Positions 10,512 through 22,359 are shown, counted from the stretch's first letter. The stretch is DNA of 64,000 bases from Corella eumyota (GCA_963082875.1 OY720102.1:14110990-14174989), one strand, 5' to 3'. The notes: generated from the letters alone by a model not told the origin. Numbers and translations: made by a program.

Positions 10512-13500
10512 TCAGGTAAAAAAATGCTGAGTAAACCGTTCGTAAGCCAACTCTGCGTCTTTACATTCAGTTCGTTCTTCATCTATCCACCATTTATTAA
10601 GATCATGAACGACGTTAGGCTTGGTAATCGAGGATAAAACACAAAAACCAATTGGTCGTGGATTTAAATATTTTCTAACCAAGCTTGGGATGTGTTTATT
10701 TGAAATTTCGCCGTCATTATCTAAATATTTAACCCAAGTTCTCCATTGTAAATATTCAGCGTAAGCCGTGACATTTTTGTCCAAATATTTAAGATATTTT
10801 ACCAGGTCTTTTTGGCTTTTAAAATCTTCCGCAAAAATGTAAGATTTCGGTGGCAAAATTGTCTTAATGTCGTTCCTGCTTGGACCAAAGATGATTGGAA
10901 CGACGCCGCTGTACAAGGAGTTATACCATAACTTTTCGGTTACATAATCATGGCAGTGGAGGCTGTTTTCAAAAGCAAGGTAAAATTTGTACCTAAACAA
11001 AAAAGGTTTAATTTATCCTCAATGTGGGAAGGTTGACTTCATGGCCTAAACATAGAGTAACATCAGTTACTCCAACCCAGTCTCTAATTGACTTTCTGGT
11101 AATTAAGTGCTGGCTAAGTAGAAGTTTATACCGTTTATAGCGCCTTACTAAAGGGCACTACAGCATGAGATCAGTAAGAATCAAACCTAGAATCAAGTAA
11201 AGCCAAGTTTTTTTTTGTATATCTTTTTTTTTGTAAATATATCTTTATTCTCGATGTGGGAAAGTCAAATGTGGACCTAAACATAGAGTAACATCAGTTA
11301 CTCCGACCCAGTCTCGAGTTGCCTGTGTCAGTTTGGGATATTATTGATTATGATAAAGTATTAAACAAATATCTAAATTTAAACCTTCCGAGAAGTTCAA
11401 AAAAGTTCGGGTCCCAGCGGGATAGAATTGGAAAATTCTGTTCATTGCAGGAACCAAATTGATCGATCTTCAACCCGGACCTCAACATGGAATCAGAAAG
11501 TTGAAATCTTAGAAAACTTGATTCAGTATTTCCACAATTGCTGACAATCCAACTTACCAACCTGGGTAATAATGGTTTTTTATTCTATAAATATTTATAA
11601 CAAACTGGTAACATGATGTAAATGGTTAAAACATGACTTTAATGGGCCATGGGTTTGATCCCCACTGCTCTTAAGCTGTAGCCCCCTTTAGTAAGGCGCT
11701 ATAAACAATATGAACTTCTGCTGAGCCAGCACTTAATCAGCAGCTTAATTATCGGACAAATATAATCTATAATATCCCAAACTGCTAAAGGCAACTCGAG
11801 ACTGGGTCTGAGTAACAAATGTTACTCTATGTTTGGGTCAAGAAGTCGCCCTTTCCACATTAAGAATAAATAAAAAGAAAAAAAATATTAAACTTACCTA
11901 TTTTTTTTGTTTATCAAACTTTTTAAATTTTTGTGAATATTTGGGTTTGAGTTAGTTTGGTGACGAATGGCGAGGGAATGTTTCGGAAGATCTTTAACCG
12001 CGTATTTTAAATCGATTTCATCCGAAACATAATTTCGTTTTAAATCATTCTGTTGCTTGAAAAAGTTTTTGCCGTTTTCTGGATTTCTGTAAAAAATAAA
12101 AAACTTACGTCTAAGATTTTGGGTTCAATACCCGCTAGAAGAATGGCCTACAAAAAAAACATAAAAACGTGGTCTGTTAAAAAAATAGATTTTTTTCATA
12201 TTTGTTTGTCCTCAATGTATTTATAACCAAAAAATACATTAACTTTTTTTTTTTGTGTATATCTTTATCCTTGATGTGGGAAAGTCGAATACGCGACTTA
12301 AACATAGAGTAACATCAGTTACCCCAACCCAGTCTCAAGTTGACTTTGTCAGTTTGGAATATTATAGACTATAATTGCCCAGTAATTATGCTGCTGATTA
12401 AGTGCTGGCTCAGCAAGAGTTTATACCGTTTATAGTGCCTTACTCAAGGGCGCTACAGCATGAGAGCAGTGAGGATCAAACCCAGGACCTTATATATTTA
12501 AGCTCCTAACCACTACATCACAATGCCAGTATATCAAACCAATCAACAACAAGATAACAATTCAAATTATTTATTTAGCCCTAACTTACGAAATAAGTTT
12601 TAGCACCCAAGTAAAAGAAGCGTAAGGCACAAAAACATCCGAAGACCTCCGATAACTCGCAGTAAGATTGAAGAAGTCCTTGAGGTAAACATTTTGTGAA
12701 ATCGATGCCGTACTTTCCGCACTCCACCAAACATAAAATTGGTCTGCTGTTCTGGTAAAAATAAAAGAAAATGGTGTTTAGTTTATGGTTTTGGTCGCAT
12801 GGTGTTTAGTTTATAGTTTTGGTTGCATGGTGTTTAGTTTATGGTTTTAGTCGTATGGTGTTTAATTAATGGTTTTGGTCGTATGGTGTTTTTTTACCTG
12901 TTTTTTGGAAGGTCATTAATATCAAATTGGACAGCGTGAAAAACGATAAATCGACTTTCCCGCTCATATTTTCGGTCAAAAACTAATCTACTATTTCCAC
13001 ATTTACTAGTTTCAACTTGTGCTCTAAATAAAAGAGATTTATTTAAGAAAATTTTAACAATTAAGTCATTTAATAAGCAATGTGTGGTGGTCTGAAAAAT
13101 TGGATTTACTACATGTGGTCGTGGGTTCAATCCCCATTGCTCCCATGCTGTAACACCCTTGAGTAAAGCGCTATAAACTGTATAAACTTCTGCTGAACAA
13201 AAAATTTAATCAGCAGATCAATTATCGGGCAATTATAATCTTTAATATTCCAAACTGCCACAGGCAACTTAAGACTGGGTCGGGGTAACAAATGTTACTC
13301 TATGTTTAAGTCGCGCATTTGACTTTCCCACATCGAGAATAAATACCACCAAAACTTTTCTTTGTTCTCAATTTTATTTTCAGTTAAAAAACAACAAATT
13401 TAGAACTTTATACAATATGGCAGTGTTTGATATTATTAAAAAAATTCAACATGCTAGGGTTGCCAACAGTGGGAATCAAACTCAAGACCCCAGGCAATTA

Positions 13501-14009
13501 AACTTAACAATTTTTAATTATGGTATTTTAAGTGAAAACAATTTAACTTACTGATTTGAAGTTAAGATAATTTTGGCATCGGTGAATAAAAATTCAAGTG
13601 CCGTAGTAATTTCGTTAAAGGGGGTGTACCAGAATAAGATGACGTCACTTCTTGTTGTGAAGTTTTGCAGATTTTTCTTCTTGAATTTAAAGTTACTTTT
13701 TCGTTCAACATTTGGTCTATTATTTTTTCTTGCAGGTTCAACAAAGCTCTTGTTTTGTATTCGTTCTAAAATTTCAATTTCTTTTTGCGCGAAGTTTCGA
13801 TTTTCAATTCTTTCCGCCTTTTTCCGTTTCCATTGTTTACTTTTATGACGGAATAATCGTTTCAAAGCAACTGCCGAGTCCGTGGTCGCTGTTTTATATT
13901 CTGTAGAGAAGTTGACAGTCCAGACCAGGCAAGCAACCGAAATTAGAAGCAGAAATACAAAACTTAAAAACAATTTCCGCTTCGAACAAACATACGTTCT
14001 CTTGGCCAT
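10512..14009 (-). CDS. Alpha-1,3-fucosyltransferase, family GT10, six exons
   Basis: GT10 enzymes are type II Golgi membrane proteins that move fucose from GDP-fucose to GlcNAc of glycans. Exons on the minus strand: 14009-13552, 13023-12898, 12751-12590, 12086-11898, 11561-11385, 10992-10512. Lengths sum to 1593 nt, an uninterrupted 530-aa frame with GT-AG junctions in phase. Residues about 12-33 (LFLSFVFLLLISVACLVWTV) form the signal anchor. A Lys/Arg/Asn-rich stem follows to about residue 125. Catalytic-domain landmarks: FIVFHAVQFDINDLPK, SYRRSSDVFVPY, LVSWIVSNCGN, and the family signature with YKFYLAFENSLHCHDYVTEK and GVVPIIFG. The length exceeds the usual 350-480 aa because of the long stem and a basic insert (exon 12086-11898). 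The start is the only Met that precedes the anchor. The exact member (FUT4/7/9-like or other) cannot be set from sequence alone. Confidence 0.93.
11014..11210 (-). mobile_element. SINE, reverse, partial
   Basis: Reverse copy, same strand sense as the host fucosyltransferase intron, from TTTATCCTCAATGTGGG to a decayed head at about 11205. Confidence 0.8.
11228..11352 (-). mobile_element. SINE body fragment
   Basis: The 3' half of a reverse SINE (TCTCGATGTGGGAAAGTC to TTGGGATATTATTGATTATG). It abuts the end of fucosyltransferase exon 11561-11385. Confidence 0.75.
11645..11875 (+). mobile_element. SINE, forward
   Basis: Forward copy from GGGTTTGATCCCCACTGC to AAGAATAAATA, inside a fucosyltransferase intron and antisense to that gene. 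Confidence 0.8.
12258..12527 (-). mobile_element. SINE, reverse, nearly complete
   Basis: Runs from TATCCTTGATGTGGGAAAG to the tRNA-like head CACTACATCACAATGCC. Located in the intron between fucosyltransferase exons 12751-12590 and 12086-11898. Confidence 0.85.
12768..12895 (-). repeat. ~28-bp minisatellite
   Basis: Four to five copies of a unit near ATGGTGTTTAGTTTATGGTT plus TTGGTCGC. They fill the short intron next to the donor of fucosyltransferase exon 13023-12898. Confidence 0.85.
13105..13350 (+). mobile_element. SINE, forward
   Basis: Forward copy with GGGTTCAATCCCCATTGC and a complete body ending GAGAATAAATA, in the first fucosyltransferase intron. Confidence 0.85.
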
Positions 14010-15000
14010 CTCTTAACCATTATTAACAATCAAAACTTCATAACTGAACAATCTAACAATGTTTATTAAACTTGCAGATATTTATTGTTCAAAACCGGGT
14101 TGTTAAATTTTAACAGTGAAACTTAAGCGCTTATGTCTTGTGCGTTTCCTATGTCAATATCCACTCAGTCGTGAAGTCTGTCTTTCGCTATGACGTCATC
14201 ACGCGGTATTTTAACCTACAAACACTGTGATATATGATTTTAAACAGATACAGGCTCGAAAAGAATCTACCAAGCTGTGGTTGCAATTTAAACTTAGGTT
14301 ATGGTGTGGCTTCTCTGTTCTGTAGCCAATTTAAGCGGTTATTGTTCCATAAACCGCCGTAAACTGTTTTCTAAGGGCCTTTTTCAGTCGATATACAAGA
14401 AACTAAAGAAGCTATATAGCCTAAACGCCTTTTTAAAACATAGTCTATAAATAATGGAGTATACAGTGGGCGAAGTACTGTATATATATACAATCCCAAT
14501 ATATATATAGGTTTGGTGACTATGACATAACATACTTAAATATATTTGTGTAAACATTAATACTTTTGGCATGTTTTAAATCATTAAATTAATTTTATCA
14601 TTTTTTCCCGTCGCATTGTTGTAATATTAATTGTATATCGTATTTATTATTTACTTTTATCAATGCGCGAAAAACCAAAATAAAAATAAAAAAAGGCTAC
14701 TGCAACGCCTTTTTAAAACACAGTCTATAAATAATGGAGCATACAGTTGGCGAACTACTGCATATATATAAATATACAATGTCCAATATATATACCTTAA
14801 AAATTTATAATATGTTTTTAACTCACTTAAAAATTTTATAATATGTTTTTAACTCACGAAAGTTAACTACAGTACTATTGTACCATTAAATCGTTTCCAT
14901 GTCACATGCTTTTATTTTAATCGTAAACCTACATATAAATATTTAATAGTTATGCTGCATACAAACCAATAAAATGATTTTATTTGCACTTCTGTTTGTC
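14010..15000. other. Upstream flank of the fucosyltransferase with small duplications
   Basis: No gene seen. A segment of about 90 bp with GTCTATAAATAATGGAG and TATATATA runs occurs at 14406-14512 and again at 14702-14800. A 32-bp unit around TATAATATGTTTTTAACTCA is doubled at 14810-14865. The fucosyltransferase promoter should lie just above 14010, but no clear core element is visible. Confidence 0.55.
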
Positions 15001-15007
15001 ACCAGCA

Positions 15008-15197
15008 GCGTGGTGTAGTGGTAAGAACACTTGCTTGCTGCACCACACATGAGGTCGTGGGTTCAATCCCCACTGCTCTGATACTGTAGCGCCCTTAAGT
15101 AAGATAACTCGAGACTGGGGGCCACAGGCAACTCGAGACTGGGTCGAAGTAACTGATGTTACTCTATGTTTAAGTCGCGCATTTGACTTTGTCCCAC
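15008..15197 (+). mobile_element. SINE with internal deletion
   Basis: Intact head (TGGTGTAGTGG A box, GGTTCAATCCC B box) joined early to the body end (ACTCGAGACTGGG, repeated twice). The middle of the body is missing. Confidence 0.85.
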
Positions 15198-15217
15198 CTT
15201 TTTTTTATATTAACCTA

Positions 15218-15524
15218 TTACCAAAGCTTTAATTTAGACTTTTACAAAAGACCACAAATAGCTTTATTTTAGGCTTAACCTAGCCTTAAGATTTCGATGT
15301 TGAACGTACAGTTAGGGAAGTTTAAATGGGAGGCCTTCCAACGACAATAGGAGACCAAACACTTCTCCGTACATGGATATTCATTGGTTTTATAAGCGCG
15401 TTTGGTCAGCTTGTAGTGCCTTTAGGCCGATGGCTTTGATCGACTGTTTGCTTTTTTGAATATCGGATCACCTACGCTATGGCAGGAACTGTTTCTCCCC
15501 AAATTTTGGCACAGTTTTAAAGTT
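15218..15524 (+). repeat. 310-bp dispersed repeat, copy A
   Basis: Near-identical copies at 32289-32598 and 47556-47855 mark the start of the three duplicated segments. Within each, a TATA-like TTTATAAG is followed about 20 bases later by two small hairpins (GCCTTTAGGC; CGAT-loop-ATCG) and a T6 run, a layout resembling a short Pol III gene. The function is unknown, and it may simply be part of an older repeat. Confidence 0.6.
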
Positions 15525-15539
15525 TTAGTAGTCAGGGTT

Positions 15540-16390
15540 AGGGTTTTGCCGTTTTTTGTTAGATGTGTTGCCGTTTTTTTGTTAGATGTGTTGCACTTTA
15601 GTCTTAGTAGTTGGTCGCTTGCCGTTTTTTTGTTAGATGTGTTGCACTGCAGTCTTAGTAGTTAGGTCGTTTGCTAGTTTTTTTGGTGGACGTCTTGCGC
15701 TTTAGTCTTAGTAGTTAGGTCGCTTGCTAGGTTTTTAGATAGATGTCTTGCGCTTTAGTCTTAGTAGTTAGGTCGCTTGCTAGGTTTTTTGGTAGATGTC
15801 TTGCGCTTTAGTCTTAGTAGTTAGGTCGCTTGCTAGGTTTTTTGGTAGATATGTTGCGCTTTAGTCTTATTAGTTGGTCGCTTTGCTAGGTTTTTGATAG
15901 ATATGTTGCGCTTTAGTCTTATTAGTCAGGCCCCTTGCCGTTTTTTTGATTGATATCTTGCGCTTTAGTCTTAGTAGTTGGTCGCTTTGCTAGGTTTTTT
16001 GGTAGATGTCTTGCGCTTTAGTCTTAGTAGTTGGTTGCTCGCTAGGTTTTTTGGTAGATGTCTTGCGCTTTAGTCTTAGTAGTTAGGTTGCTTGCTAGGT
16101 TTTTTGGTAGATGTCTTGCGCTTTAGTCTTAGTAGTTAGGTCGCTTGCTAGGTTTTTTGGTAGATGTCTTGCGCTTTAGTCTTAGTAGTTAGGTTGCTTG
16201 CTAGGTTTTTTTGGTTGATGTCTTGCGCTTTAGTCTTAGTAGTTAGGTCGCTTGCTAGGTTTTTTTGGTTGATGTCTTGCGCTTTAGTCTTAGTAGTTAG
16301 GTCGCTTGCTAGGTTATTGTTACATGTCTTGCGCTTTAGTCTTAGTAGTAAGGTCGCTCGCTAGGTTATTGTTAGATGTCTTGTGCTAGT
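15540..16390 (+). repeat. ~53-bp minisatellite, about 16 copies
   Basis: Unit near GCTAGGTTTTTTGGTAGATG plus TCTTGCGCTTTAGTCTTAGT plus AGTTAGGTCGCTT. A shorter array of the same unit (about 7 copies) follows the 310-bp repeat in segment C (47863-48200). In segment B it is missing. Open frames across it are by-products of the repeat. Confidence 0.9.
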
Positions 16391-16596
16391 TGTGTGTATA
16401 GTTAGTTTTGTTTGTTATAAACTAAGTAGAGGTAGTTGGTTATAGAGCTTAGCCTTTTGTCCGTCGTTGTCTTTTGTCGCTAGTTTTTGAGGTAGATGTC
16501 TTGCGCTTGTTTGTTTGTTATAAAAATGGTAAAACATCGTTTTTTTGTACAGTTTCTAATTCATGTTTAATTAGTAAAACGGTATTAGTTAAATTA

Positions 16597-16860
16597 TGCC
16601 TGGTGTAATAGTCAGAACACTAGGCTTTTCTATACGAGGTCCTGGACTTAATTCCCAGTGCTCTCATGCAGTAGCGCCCTTGAGTAAGGTGCTATAAACG
16701 ACCCAAACTCTTGCTAAGTCATTACTTATAAAGCAGTTTAGTTATTGTGCAAATATAATCAATAATACTCTAACATGCTAAAGGCAACTTAAGACTGGGT
16801 CGAGGTAACGTTGTTGCTCTATATTTAGGTCTTGAAGGCGACTTTCTTCCAATGAGTATT
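16597..16860 (+). mobile_element. SINE, forward, diverged
   Basis: Diverged forward copy (CTGGTGTAATAGTCAGAAC to GAAGGCGACTTTCTTCC). The same insertion is present in segment C at 48322, and its tail in segment B at 32935, so it predates the duplications. Confidence 0.75.
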
Positions 16861-17232
16861 TAAAAAGTGGTGACATTTTTCGTACGCCGCATATGAGTTA
16901 CTACTTCAACTTTTTGTTGACATCGCGTTGAGGAAATGTGATTTTGTAAACAGACCAAAAACAGATGTTTTTAGATTAATTGAGCAAATTATAAAGTAAA
17001 AACAAAGAGATGTTAAGATATATTAATGTTAAAAATATCAGAAAATTTATGGTCTGGCAATATTTGCCAAAATTGTTTGCGTTAGCTGATATATTCTGGA
17101 TAAAATTTTAAGTTAATTTTAGGCATAAATTAAATCTTTTTTGCTGAATAATGTTTTTATTATTTTATTAATATTTAAACAAATAACGAACAATTTTTAT
17201 GTATCAAATTTTAAAATTATATATACTGTAAT

Positions 17233-17425
17233 AATGGCAGCATGGTGTAGTGGTCAGAATACTTGGCTTTACTACATAAGGTCCTGGGTTCGATTTTCAT
17301 TGCTTCCATGCTGTAGCGCTCTTAAGTAAGGCGATATAAACCGTATGAACTTCTGCTGAGCCAGCACTTAACCAGCAGCTTTTTTTAAGTTGTTAAGTCG
17401 ACCTTTCCATATCGCTAATTAATAA
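17233..17425 (+). mobile_element. SINE, forward, 5' of MFS copy A
   Basis: Clean tRNA-like head (GGCAGCATGGTGTAGTGGTC, GGTTCGATTTTC) and a shortened body. Counterparts are at 40131 and 48957. Confidence 0.85.
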
Positions 17426-17867
17426 ATGTAAAATATATTTTAACAGAATTTAAATTTAGTTTACTTTAACATTAGGAAAACAATTTCAAAATGGTTAAAA
17501 CATTTAAAGGGGAGCCCATGTATCATTGGTATTGTATAACAATCCTAATGTTGTGTTATGGGTTTGGGGAGTTGGGTCATTTTATGATCGGTGTCACCTC
17601 AAAGGAAATGGCACAGGACGTTCATTTTGGAGACATGGCTTGTTTGACCTTGGACATAAATGTTGAAAAACTGTCAAACACAAAATGCAGAGATGTGAAG
17701 AATTCAACACAGTGAGTAGTTGTTAATTTTGCATGCTAATATTATTTTATTTTCTTAGATCTATATTAGATAATACTAAAGGTAAACGTTAACAAAAATT
17801 TGCAGAATGTGGGATGGAAAGAAAATTTTGTATTTTACTGCAAGATAAAGTTGATATTTACTTAAGC

Positions 17868-18140
17868 AGTGAGAATCAAACCCAGGATCTTAACTAACGA
17901 TGCTACAACATGCCAGTAATAAGAATCAAACCAAGAACTTCAGGTCTTTCTAACGATGCTACAACATGTCAGCAGTGAGAATCAAACCCAACATCTCAGG
18001 CCTTACTTTAGAATGCTACAACATGCCAGCAGTAGGAATCAAACCCAGGATCTCAGGTCTGACTTAAGGATGCTACAACATGCCAGCAGTTAGAATCAAA
18101 CTCAGGATCTTAGGTCTTACTCAAGGATGCTACAACATGC
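17868..18140 (-). repeat. 57-bp B-box minisatellite in intron 1 of copy A
   Basis: About 5 units of GATGCTACAACATGCCAGCA plus GAATCAAACCCAGGATCTCA. The equivalent intron has about 8 units in copy B and about 3 in copy C, so unit number changed after duplication. Confidence 0.9.
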
Positions 18141-18361
18141 TAACTAACAAAGTAAATTATTAATAATCCTAATTTTTAAATGTAATCTCATGGGATTGAA
18201 TGGAACGATATATTGTGAATGGAATTACTCAGGCCAGGGAATAGAATACCAAGTTCTTGCTGATCCAATATTTATTGCCATTTTTACTGTTATGGGAGTT
18301 GTAATGGGAATTGTTGGCGATAAATATAACAGGTTGATTACCGACTATTTTTTTATATTTA

Positions 18362-18506
18362 TTTATCCTCAATGTGGAAAGGTCAACTTCACGACCTAAA
18401 CATAGAGTAACATCATTTACTCTGACCCAGTATCGAGTTGCCTTCAACAGTTTGGGATATTATAAATTACAATAAGCCGATAATTAAGCTTCTAATTAAG
18501 TGCTGG
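18362..18506 (-). mobile_element. SINE truncated at a deletion junction
   Basis: A reverse SINE that continues in copies B and C but here stops at GTGCTGGCT and fuses to TTGGCATTTGCTG of MFS exon 4. It marks the left breakpoint of the copy A deletion. Confidence 0.85.
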
Positions 18507-18588
18507 CTTGGCATTTGCTGTTGGAAATTATGTGACTGACGCCAACATTCTTGGAATGGTGAAAATTTTTTAAATATTTTTTACCGGC

Positions 18589-18668
18589 AGCATGGTGTAG
18601 TAGTCAGAACACTTGGCTTTACTACATGAGAACCTGGGTTCGATCCCAACTGCTGTCATGTTGTAGCA
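18589..18668 (+). mobile_element. SINE head fragment
   Basis: Head only (GGCAGCATGGTGTAGTAGTC, GGTTCGATCCC). The counterpart in copy B is 42428-42505 and in copy C is 51363-51445. Confidence 0.75.
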
Positions 18669-18976
18669 CCCCTTTTTTGATCAGTTTATTTTTAGGTTTT
18701 TTTATTAAATCAACTCCCAAAAAAACAAAATTGATTTAACTTTTTTTAAATTAATTTTTAACTAATTTTTTGTTAATTTTTTCTTAGAGCTGGCGTTGGT
18801 GTTACTTTATAGCTGGAGCTCCAGGCATAATTATGGCGATTATTTTATATTTCTCTGTCAAAGAACCGGAACGTAAAATTATAGAACAAGCTGAAGAGAA
18901 TAACAAATATGAGATAGACTTTGGTATTTAATACTTTTGATAAAATGTTTAATAAATGAACCCGTTTTCTGTAATT

Positions 18977-19235
18977 CGATCGATCTCACGACCTAAACAT
19001 AAAGTAACATTAGTTACCCCGACCCGGTCTCAAATTGACTTTGGAAATTTAGGATATTATTCAATATATTTGTCGGATAATTAATCTGCTGATTAAGTGT
19101 TGGCTTAGCAGGTGTTCACACCGTTTATAACACCTTACTTAAGGGTGCTACAGCATGAGAGCAGTGGGGATTGAACCCACGACCTTATGTGTGGTGTAGC
19201 AACTGTTCTTACCACTACACCATTCTGCCATTTTC
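18977..19235 (-). mobile_element. SINE, reverse
   Basis: Full-length reverse copy in intron 5 of MFS copy A, ending CACTACACCATTCTGCC. It is shared with copies B (42818-43086) and C (51745-51965). Confidence 0.85.
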
Positions 19236-19559
19236 ATTATAAGAATTATGTTTTTTAATTCTGCCGTAAAATTTCTTATTTTTTTGGAGAAATGTTTAAA
19301 AGTTATTTGGTCTATTTTGCAAACTATGTTTTTAACTAAGCTATTTATAAACCTGGCTATAAATTTTATTATTTAGAAAAGCAGTCGGTGTTGAAATCAA
19401 TTTTGACAACTTTCAAATTATTTATCAAATCTCCAACTATCTTATTGTTACTGGTTGGGGCTTCATTCAGACATTCTGGTGAGTTTTATATTTATGAATA
19501 AAATCCTTAGTCGGTGCTTCAACATGCCGGTACTGGGAATCAAACTTTAAACCTCACCC

Positions 19560-19835
19560 TGCATACTGTAGTGGTCGAATCACTTGGCTTTACTACATGG
19601 GGTCTTTGGTTCGATCCCTTCCGCTCTCAAACTGCCACAGGCAATTCGAGTCTGGGTTGGAGTAACTGATGTTACTCTATGTTTAAGTCGCGCATTTGAC
19701 TTTCCCACATCGAGGATAAAGATATATACAAAAAAAATAATAATATCCCAAACTGCTAAAGGTAACTCGGGACTGGGTCGGGGTAACAAATATTCATCTA
19801 TGTTCAGGTCATGAAGTCGACCTTCCCACATCGAG
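19560..19835 (+). mobile_element. Two SINE copies, one a tail
   Basis: A forward copy at 19560-19730, internally deleted, followed directly by a second body end at 19738-19835 ending CATCGAGAACAAAA. They lie just upstream of MFS exon 7. Confidence 0.8.
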
Positions 19836-20137
19836 AACAAAATCTAAATCAAATTTTAATATTTTCAGCAAGTTTTTGTTGGTCTTACAACAGTCAGTTA
19901 TATTTTGATCAATATTACCCCGGCACAGAGGTGGGGTTGTGGATGAGTTTAACTTCTATCGTTGGTGGAACGATTGGGATAATCACTGGTGGAATTTTGT
20001 CCGATTTACTCGCTTCTAGATACGGTAATCTTTATTTTGATCATATTATTAAAAATCGATTTTACTGAATGGACATTTTTCTAAAATAGTTTTCGAAAAT
20101 GGCATTATCTGAAAATTTTGACATAAATTGAAGGTTG

Positions 20138-20395
20138 GCAGCATGGTGTAGTGGTCAAAACCCTTGTCTTTACTACATAAGTTCTGTTGTTCGATCCCCA
20201 CTGCTTCCATGCTGTAGAGCCCTTAAGTAAGGCGCTATAAACGATATTAACTTCTGCTGAGCCAGCACTTAATCAGCAGCTTAATTATTGAGCAATTATT
20301 ATATCTCAAACTGCCAACTTGAGACCGGGTCGGGGTAACTGATGTTACTCTATGTTTAGGTTGTGCATTCGACCTTCCCACGTTAAAGATAAATA
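20138..20395 (+). mobile_element. SINE, forward
   Basis: Full copy in intron 7 of MFS copy A. In copy C the same element forms the right side of a deletion that removes most of exon 7. Confidence 0.85.
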
Positions 20396-21000
20396 AGTAC
20401 AATAAAACAGTTTTATTTTCAGAGAAGGGATAGGATATAAAGTGGTTAATATAAATGTCCCATTATATGTAAATTGGCAGTATTATTAATATAACACAAA
20501 TTTTGTAGATTTGTATTTAGAAATATTCCATTTTTTTGGGGGTTTAATTTTAAATCAAATTTTTTTAGGTGTACGAACAAGATTGTGGGTTTTGGTCGTT
20601 AGTCAAGCAATAGCCTGCCCTCTAGCGGCGGGAACTCTTTACTTTTCTCCGCCTTATGCTTTTATTTCGCTCTTTGGAGCTTATTTATTCGGTAAATAGT
20701 TTCATATTTTTTTAAGAGAACAGTTACCCCGACCCAGTTTTGAGATGGCTTTATTGTAATCAAATTTGATTTAAAACACAGCGGAAATGTGGTTCGGAGT
20801 TTTGTTCACTGTTTTGGTTGAGTTCTTTCCTGCCCAGTCACGCGCGACAGCGATCGCTATGTTTATTTTTGTGATCAATAATATCGGAGGGAATGCCCCT
20901 CTTATAGTACCACCTATGATCAAAGTTTTAGGTTTCAGGGAAGCACTGTACATCGTTTACCCAGGATTTTACTTGGCTAGTAAGTTTTTTTTCTGATAAT

Positions 21001-21240
21001 TGTTTATCCTCGGTGTGGGAAGGTCGACTTTACGACCTAAACATGGAGGTTTATTTGTTACTCTGACCTAGTCTCGAGTTGCCTGTGGCAGTTTGGGATA
21101 TTATAGATTATAATGCCTGATAATTATGCTGCTGATTAAGTGCTGGCTTAGCAGGAGTTTATAGCACCTTACTTAATAAAGTTACAGCTCAAGAGCAGTG
21201 GGAATCGAACCCAGGACCTCATGCAGCAAAGCCAAGTTTT
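21001..21240 (-). mobile_element. SINE, reverse
   Basis: Reverse copy in intron 9 of MFS copy A, starting 22 bases after the exon. Shared with B (44950) and C (53328). Confidence 0.85.
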
Positions 21241-21867
21241 TTAAATAATATTTTAATGGTTTATATAGTTTGATTTTTATTGTTTTGGTTAGTTTTTACG
21301 AAAACTTTTTTCTAATTTCAGGTTCTTTTTTCTTTTTGTTGACTCAAAAAAAATTCTCTTCTGCGTGGTTCACCGCACATGAGCATTGAAGCGAATAATT
21401 GTGAAGAAAGTGAAGCGATAGTTAATAAAACGAAACTTTAAATTAAATAAAGTTTTTGAATTATGTTAAACATTTATAAATTTAAAAATTTTATCATGAC
21501 AATATTTTAATTTTATTAAATATTTATTAGTGAATTTTTTTGCCAAAATTTTTTTAAAGTTATTTTTAATATTATACTAGTGAGTTATTTTAGTTCCTAA
21601 ATTATTTGTTGCCATTCTTGCTGTTTTTATTTTCTAATTTATATTAACTAAACAGAAATTTAAATAATGTTAATTTTACAGTTTTTATTACTTTTAAGAT
21701 TTTGTATTCCCTTACTTTATAATTACTCCATATTTTATGAGAAATTATTATTGTTTTATATTTCTGAAATATATTTTGTTTTTGTTACTTCTTTTAAAAT
21801 TTTAGAAAACTATAAAATTGATATCATCTATTTTTTAAGATTATCTTTCGAAAATGCAAATTATTAA

Positions 21868-22251
21868 TAGTGATGTGCCGATCAAAATGGTGATCGTAAA
21901 TCCCTGATTTTTGAAGGTATTTTGCGATCACCCGATCAAGGTCCAAAATCGGCAGATCGGTAATTACGTCACATTTAATTTTACGTCACAAATAAACACG
22001 CACATGCCTTAACCACATAGATTTCCATAAACTTTTACAGCGCTTTATTTCCGCGCTAGTAAAATTGTTTTTAGTTCTTGTAAATTATACTGAATATTAC
22101 GGTTAAATATTTAAACGGGTGAATAAGTAGAAGTGTTTAACATACAGGGTCAATTTTGTTGATGTATTTAGTGGCGATAAAGTTACCGATTGTTCGGTCA
22201 CGTTATCGGATCGTGATCTGATCAAAAAAAACTGCGATCGGCACATTACTA
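21868..22251. mobile_element. hAT-type MITE with 8-bp target duplication
   Basis: Inverted ends TAGTGATGTGCCGATC and GATCGGCACATTACTA, flanked on both sides by ATTATTAA (21860-21867 and 22252-22259). The 8-bp duplication supports hAT. The same insertion with the same flanks is present in segments B and C. Confidence 0.92.
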
Positions 22252-22359
22252 ATTATTAAAATACTGTAGAAAGTTTTTTTGTTTTTATGCAACTATGCTT
22301 TTACAATTATTAAAATATTTAAATGTTAAAGACATGATTTCTATAAATTGATTTTTGGT

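Larger units (their letters stand above)
17491..21441 (+). pseudogene. Spinster-like MFS transporter, copy A (broken)
   Basis: Ten-exon major facilitator carrier; the substrate is unknown. Exons: 17491-17711, 18180-18332, exon 3 missing, 18508-18558 (end of exon 4), 18788-18923, 19377-19478, 19869-20024, 20569-20691, 20782-20979, 21322-21441. The family is shown by MYHWYCITILMLCYGFGELG (TM1), SWRWCYFIAGAPGIIMAIIL, SFCWSYNSQLYFDQYYPGTE, AIACPLAAGTLYFSPPYAF and NNIGGNAPLIVPP. Lesions: the exon 2 acceptor reads TTTTTAA where copies B and C have TTTTTAG. Exon 3 and most of exon 4 are deleted, the SINE at 18362-18506 being fused to the exon 4 remnant. A 4-base gain in an A-run in exon 10 shifts the C-terminus into an early TGA. 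Exons 5-9 are open and in phase. An AATAAA lies at 21446-21451. 'Spinster-like' is a family-level judgement. Confidence 0.85.

Noticed and set aside
13573-13906. Plus-strand open frames over fucosyltransferase exon 1
   Set aside because: Antisense shadows of the real exon, which has the signal anchor and splices in phase to the catalytic domain.
17233-17310. Many tRNA-like stretches with A and B boxes
   Set aside because: They are heads of a SINE family: none can be closed into a full acceptor stem, and all continue into the same body.
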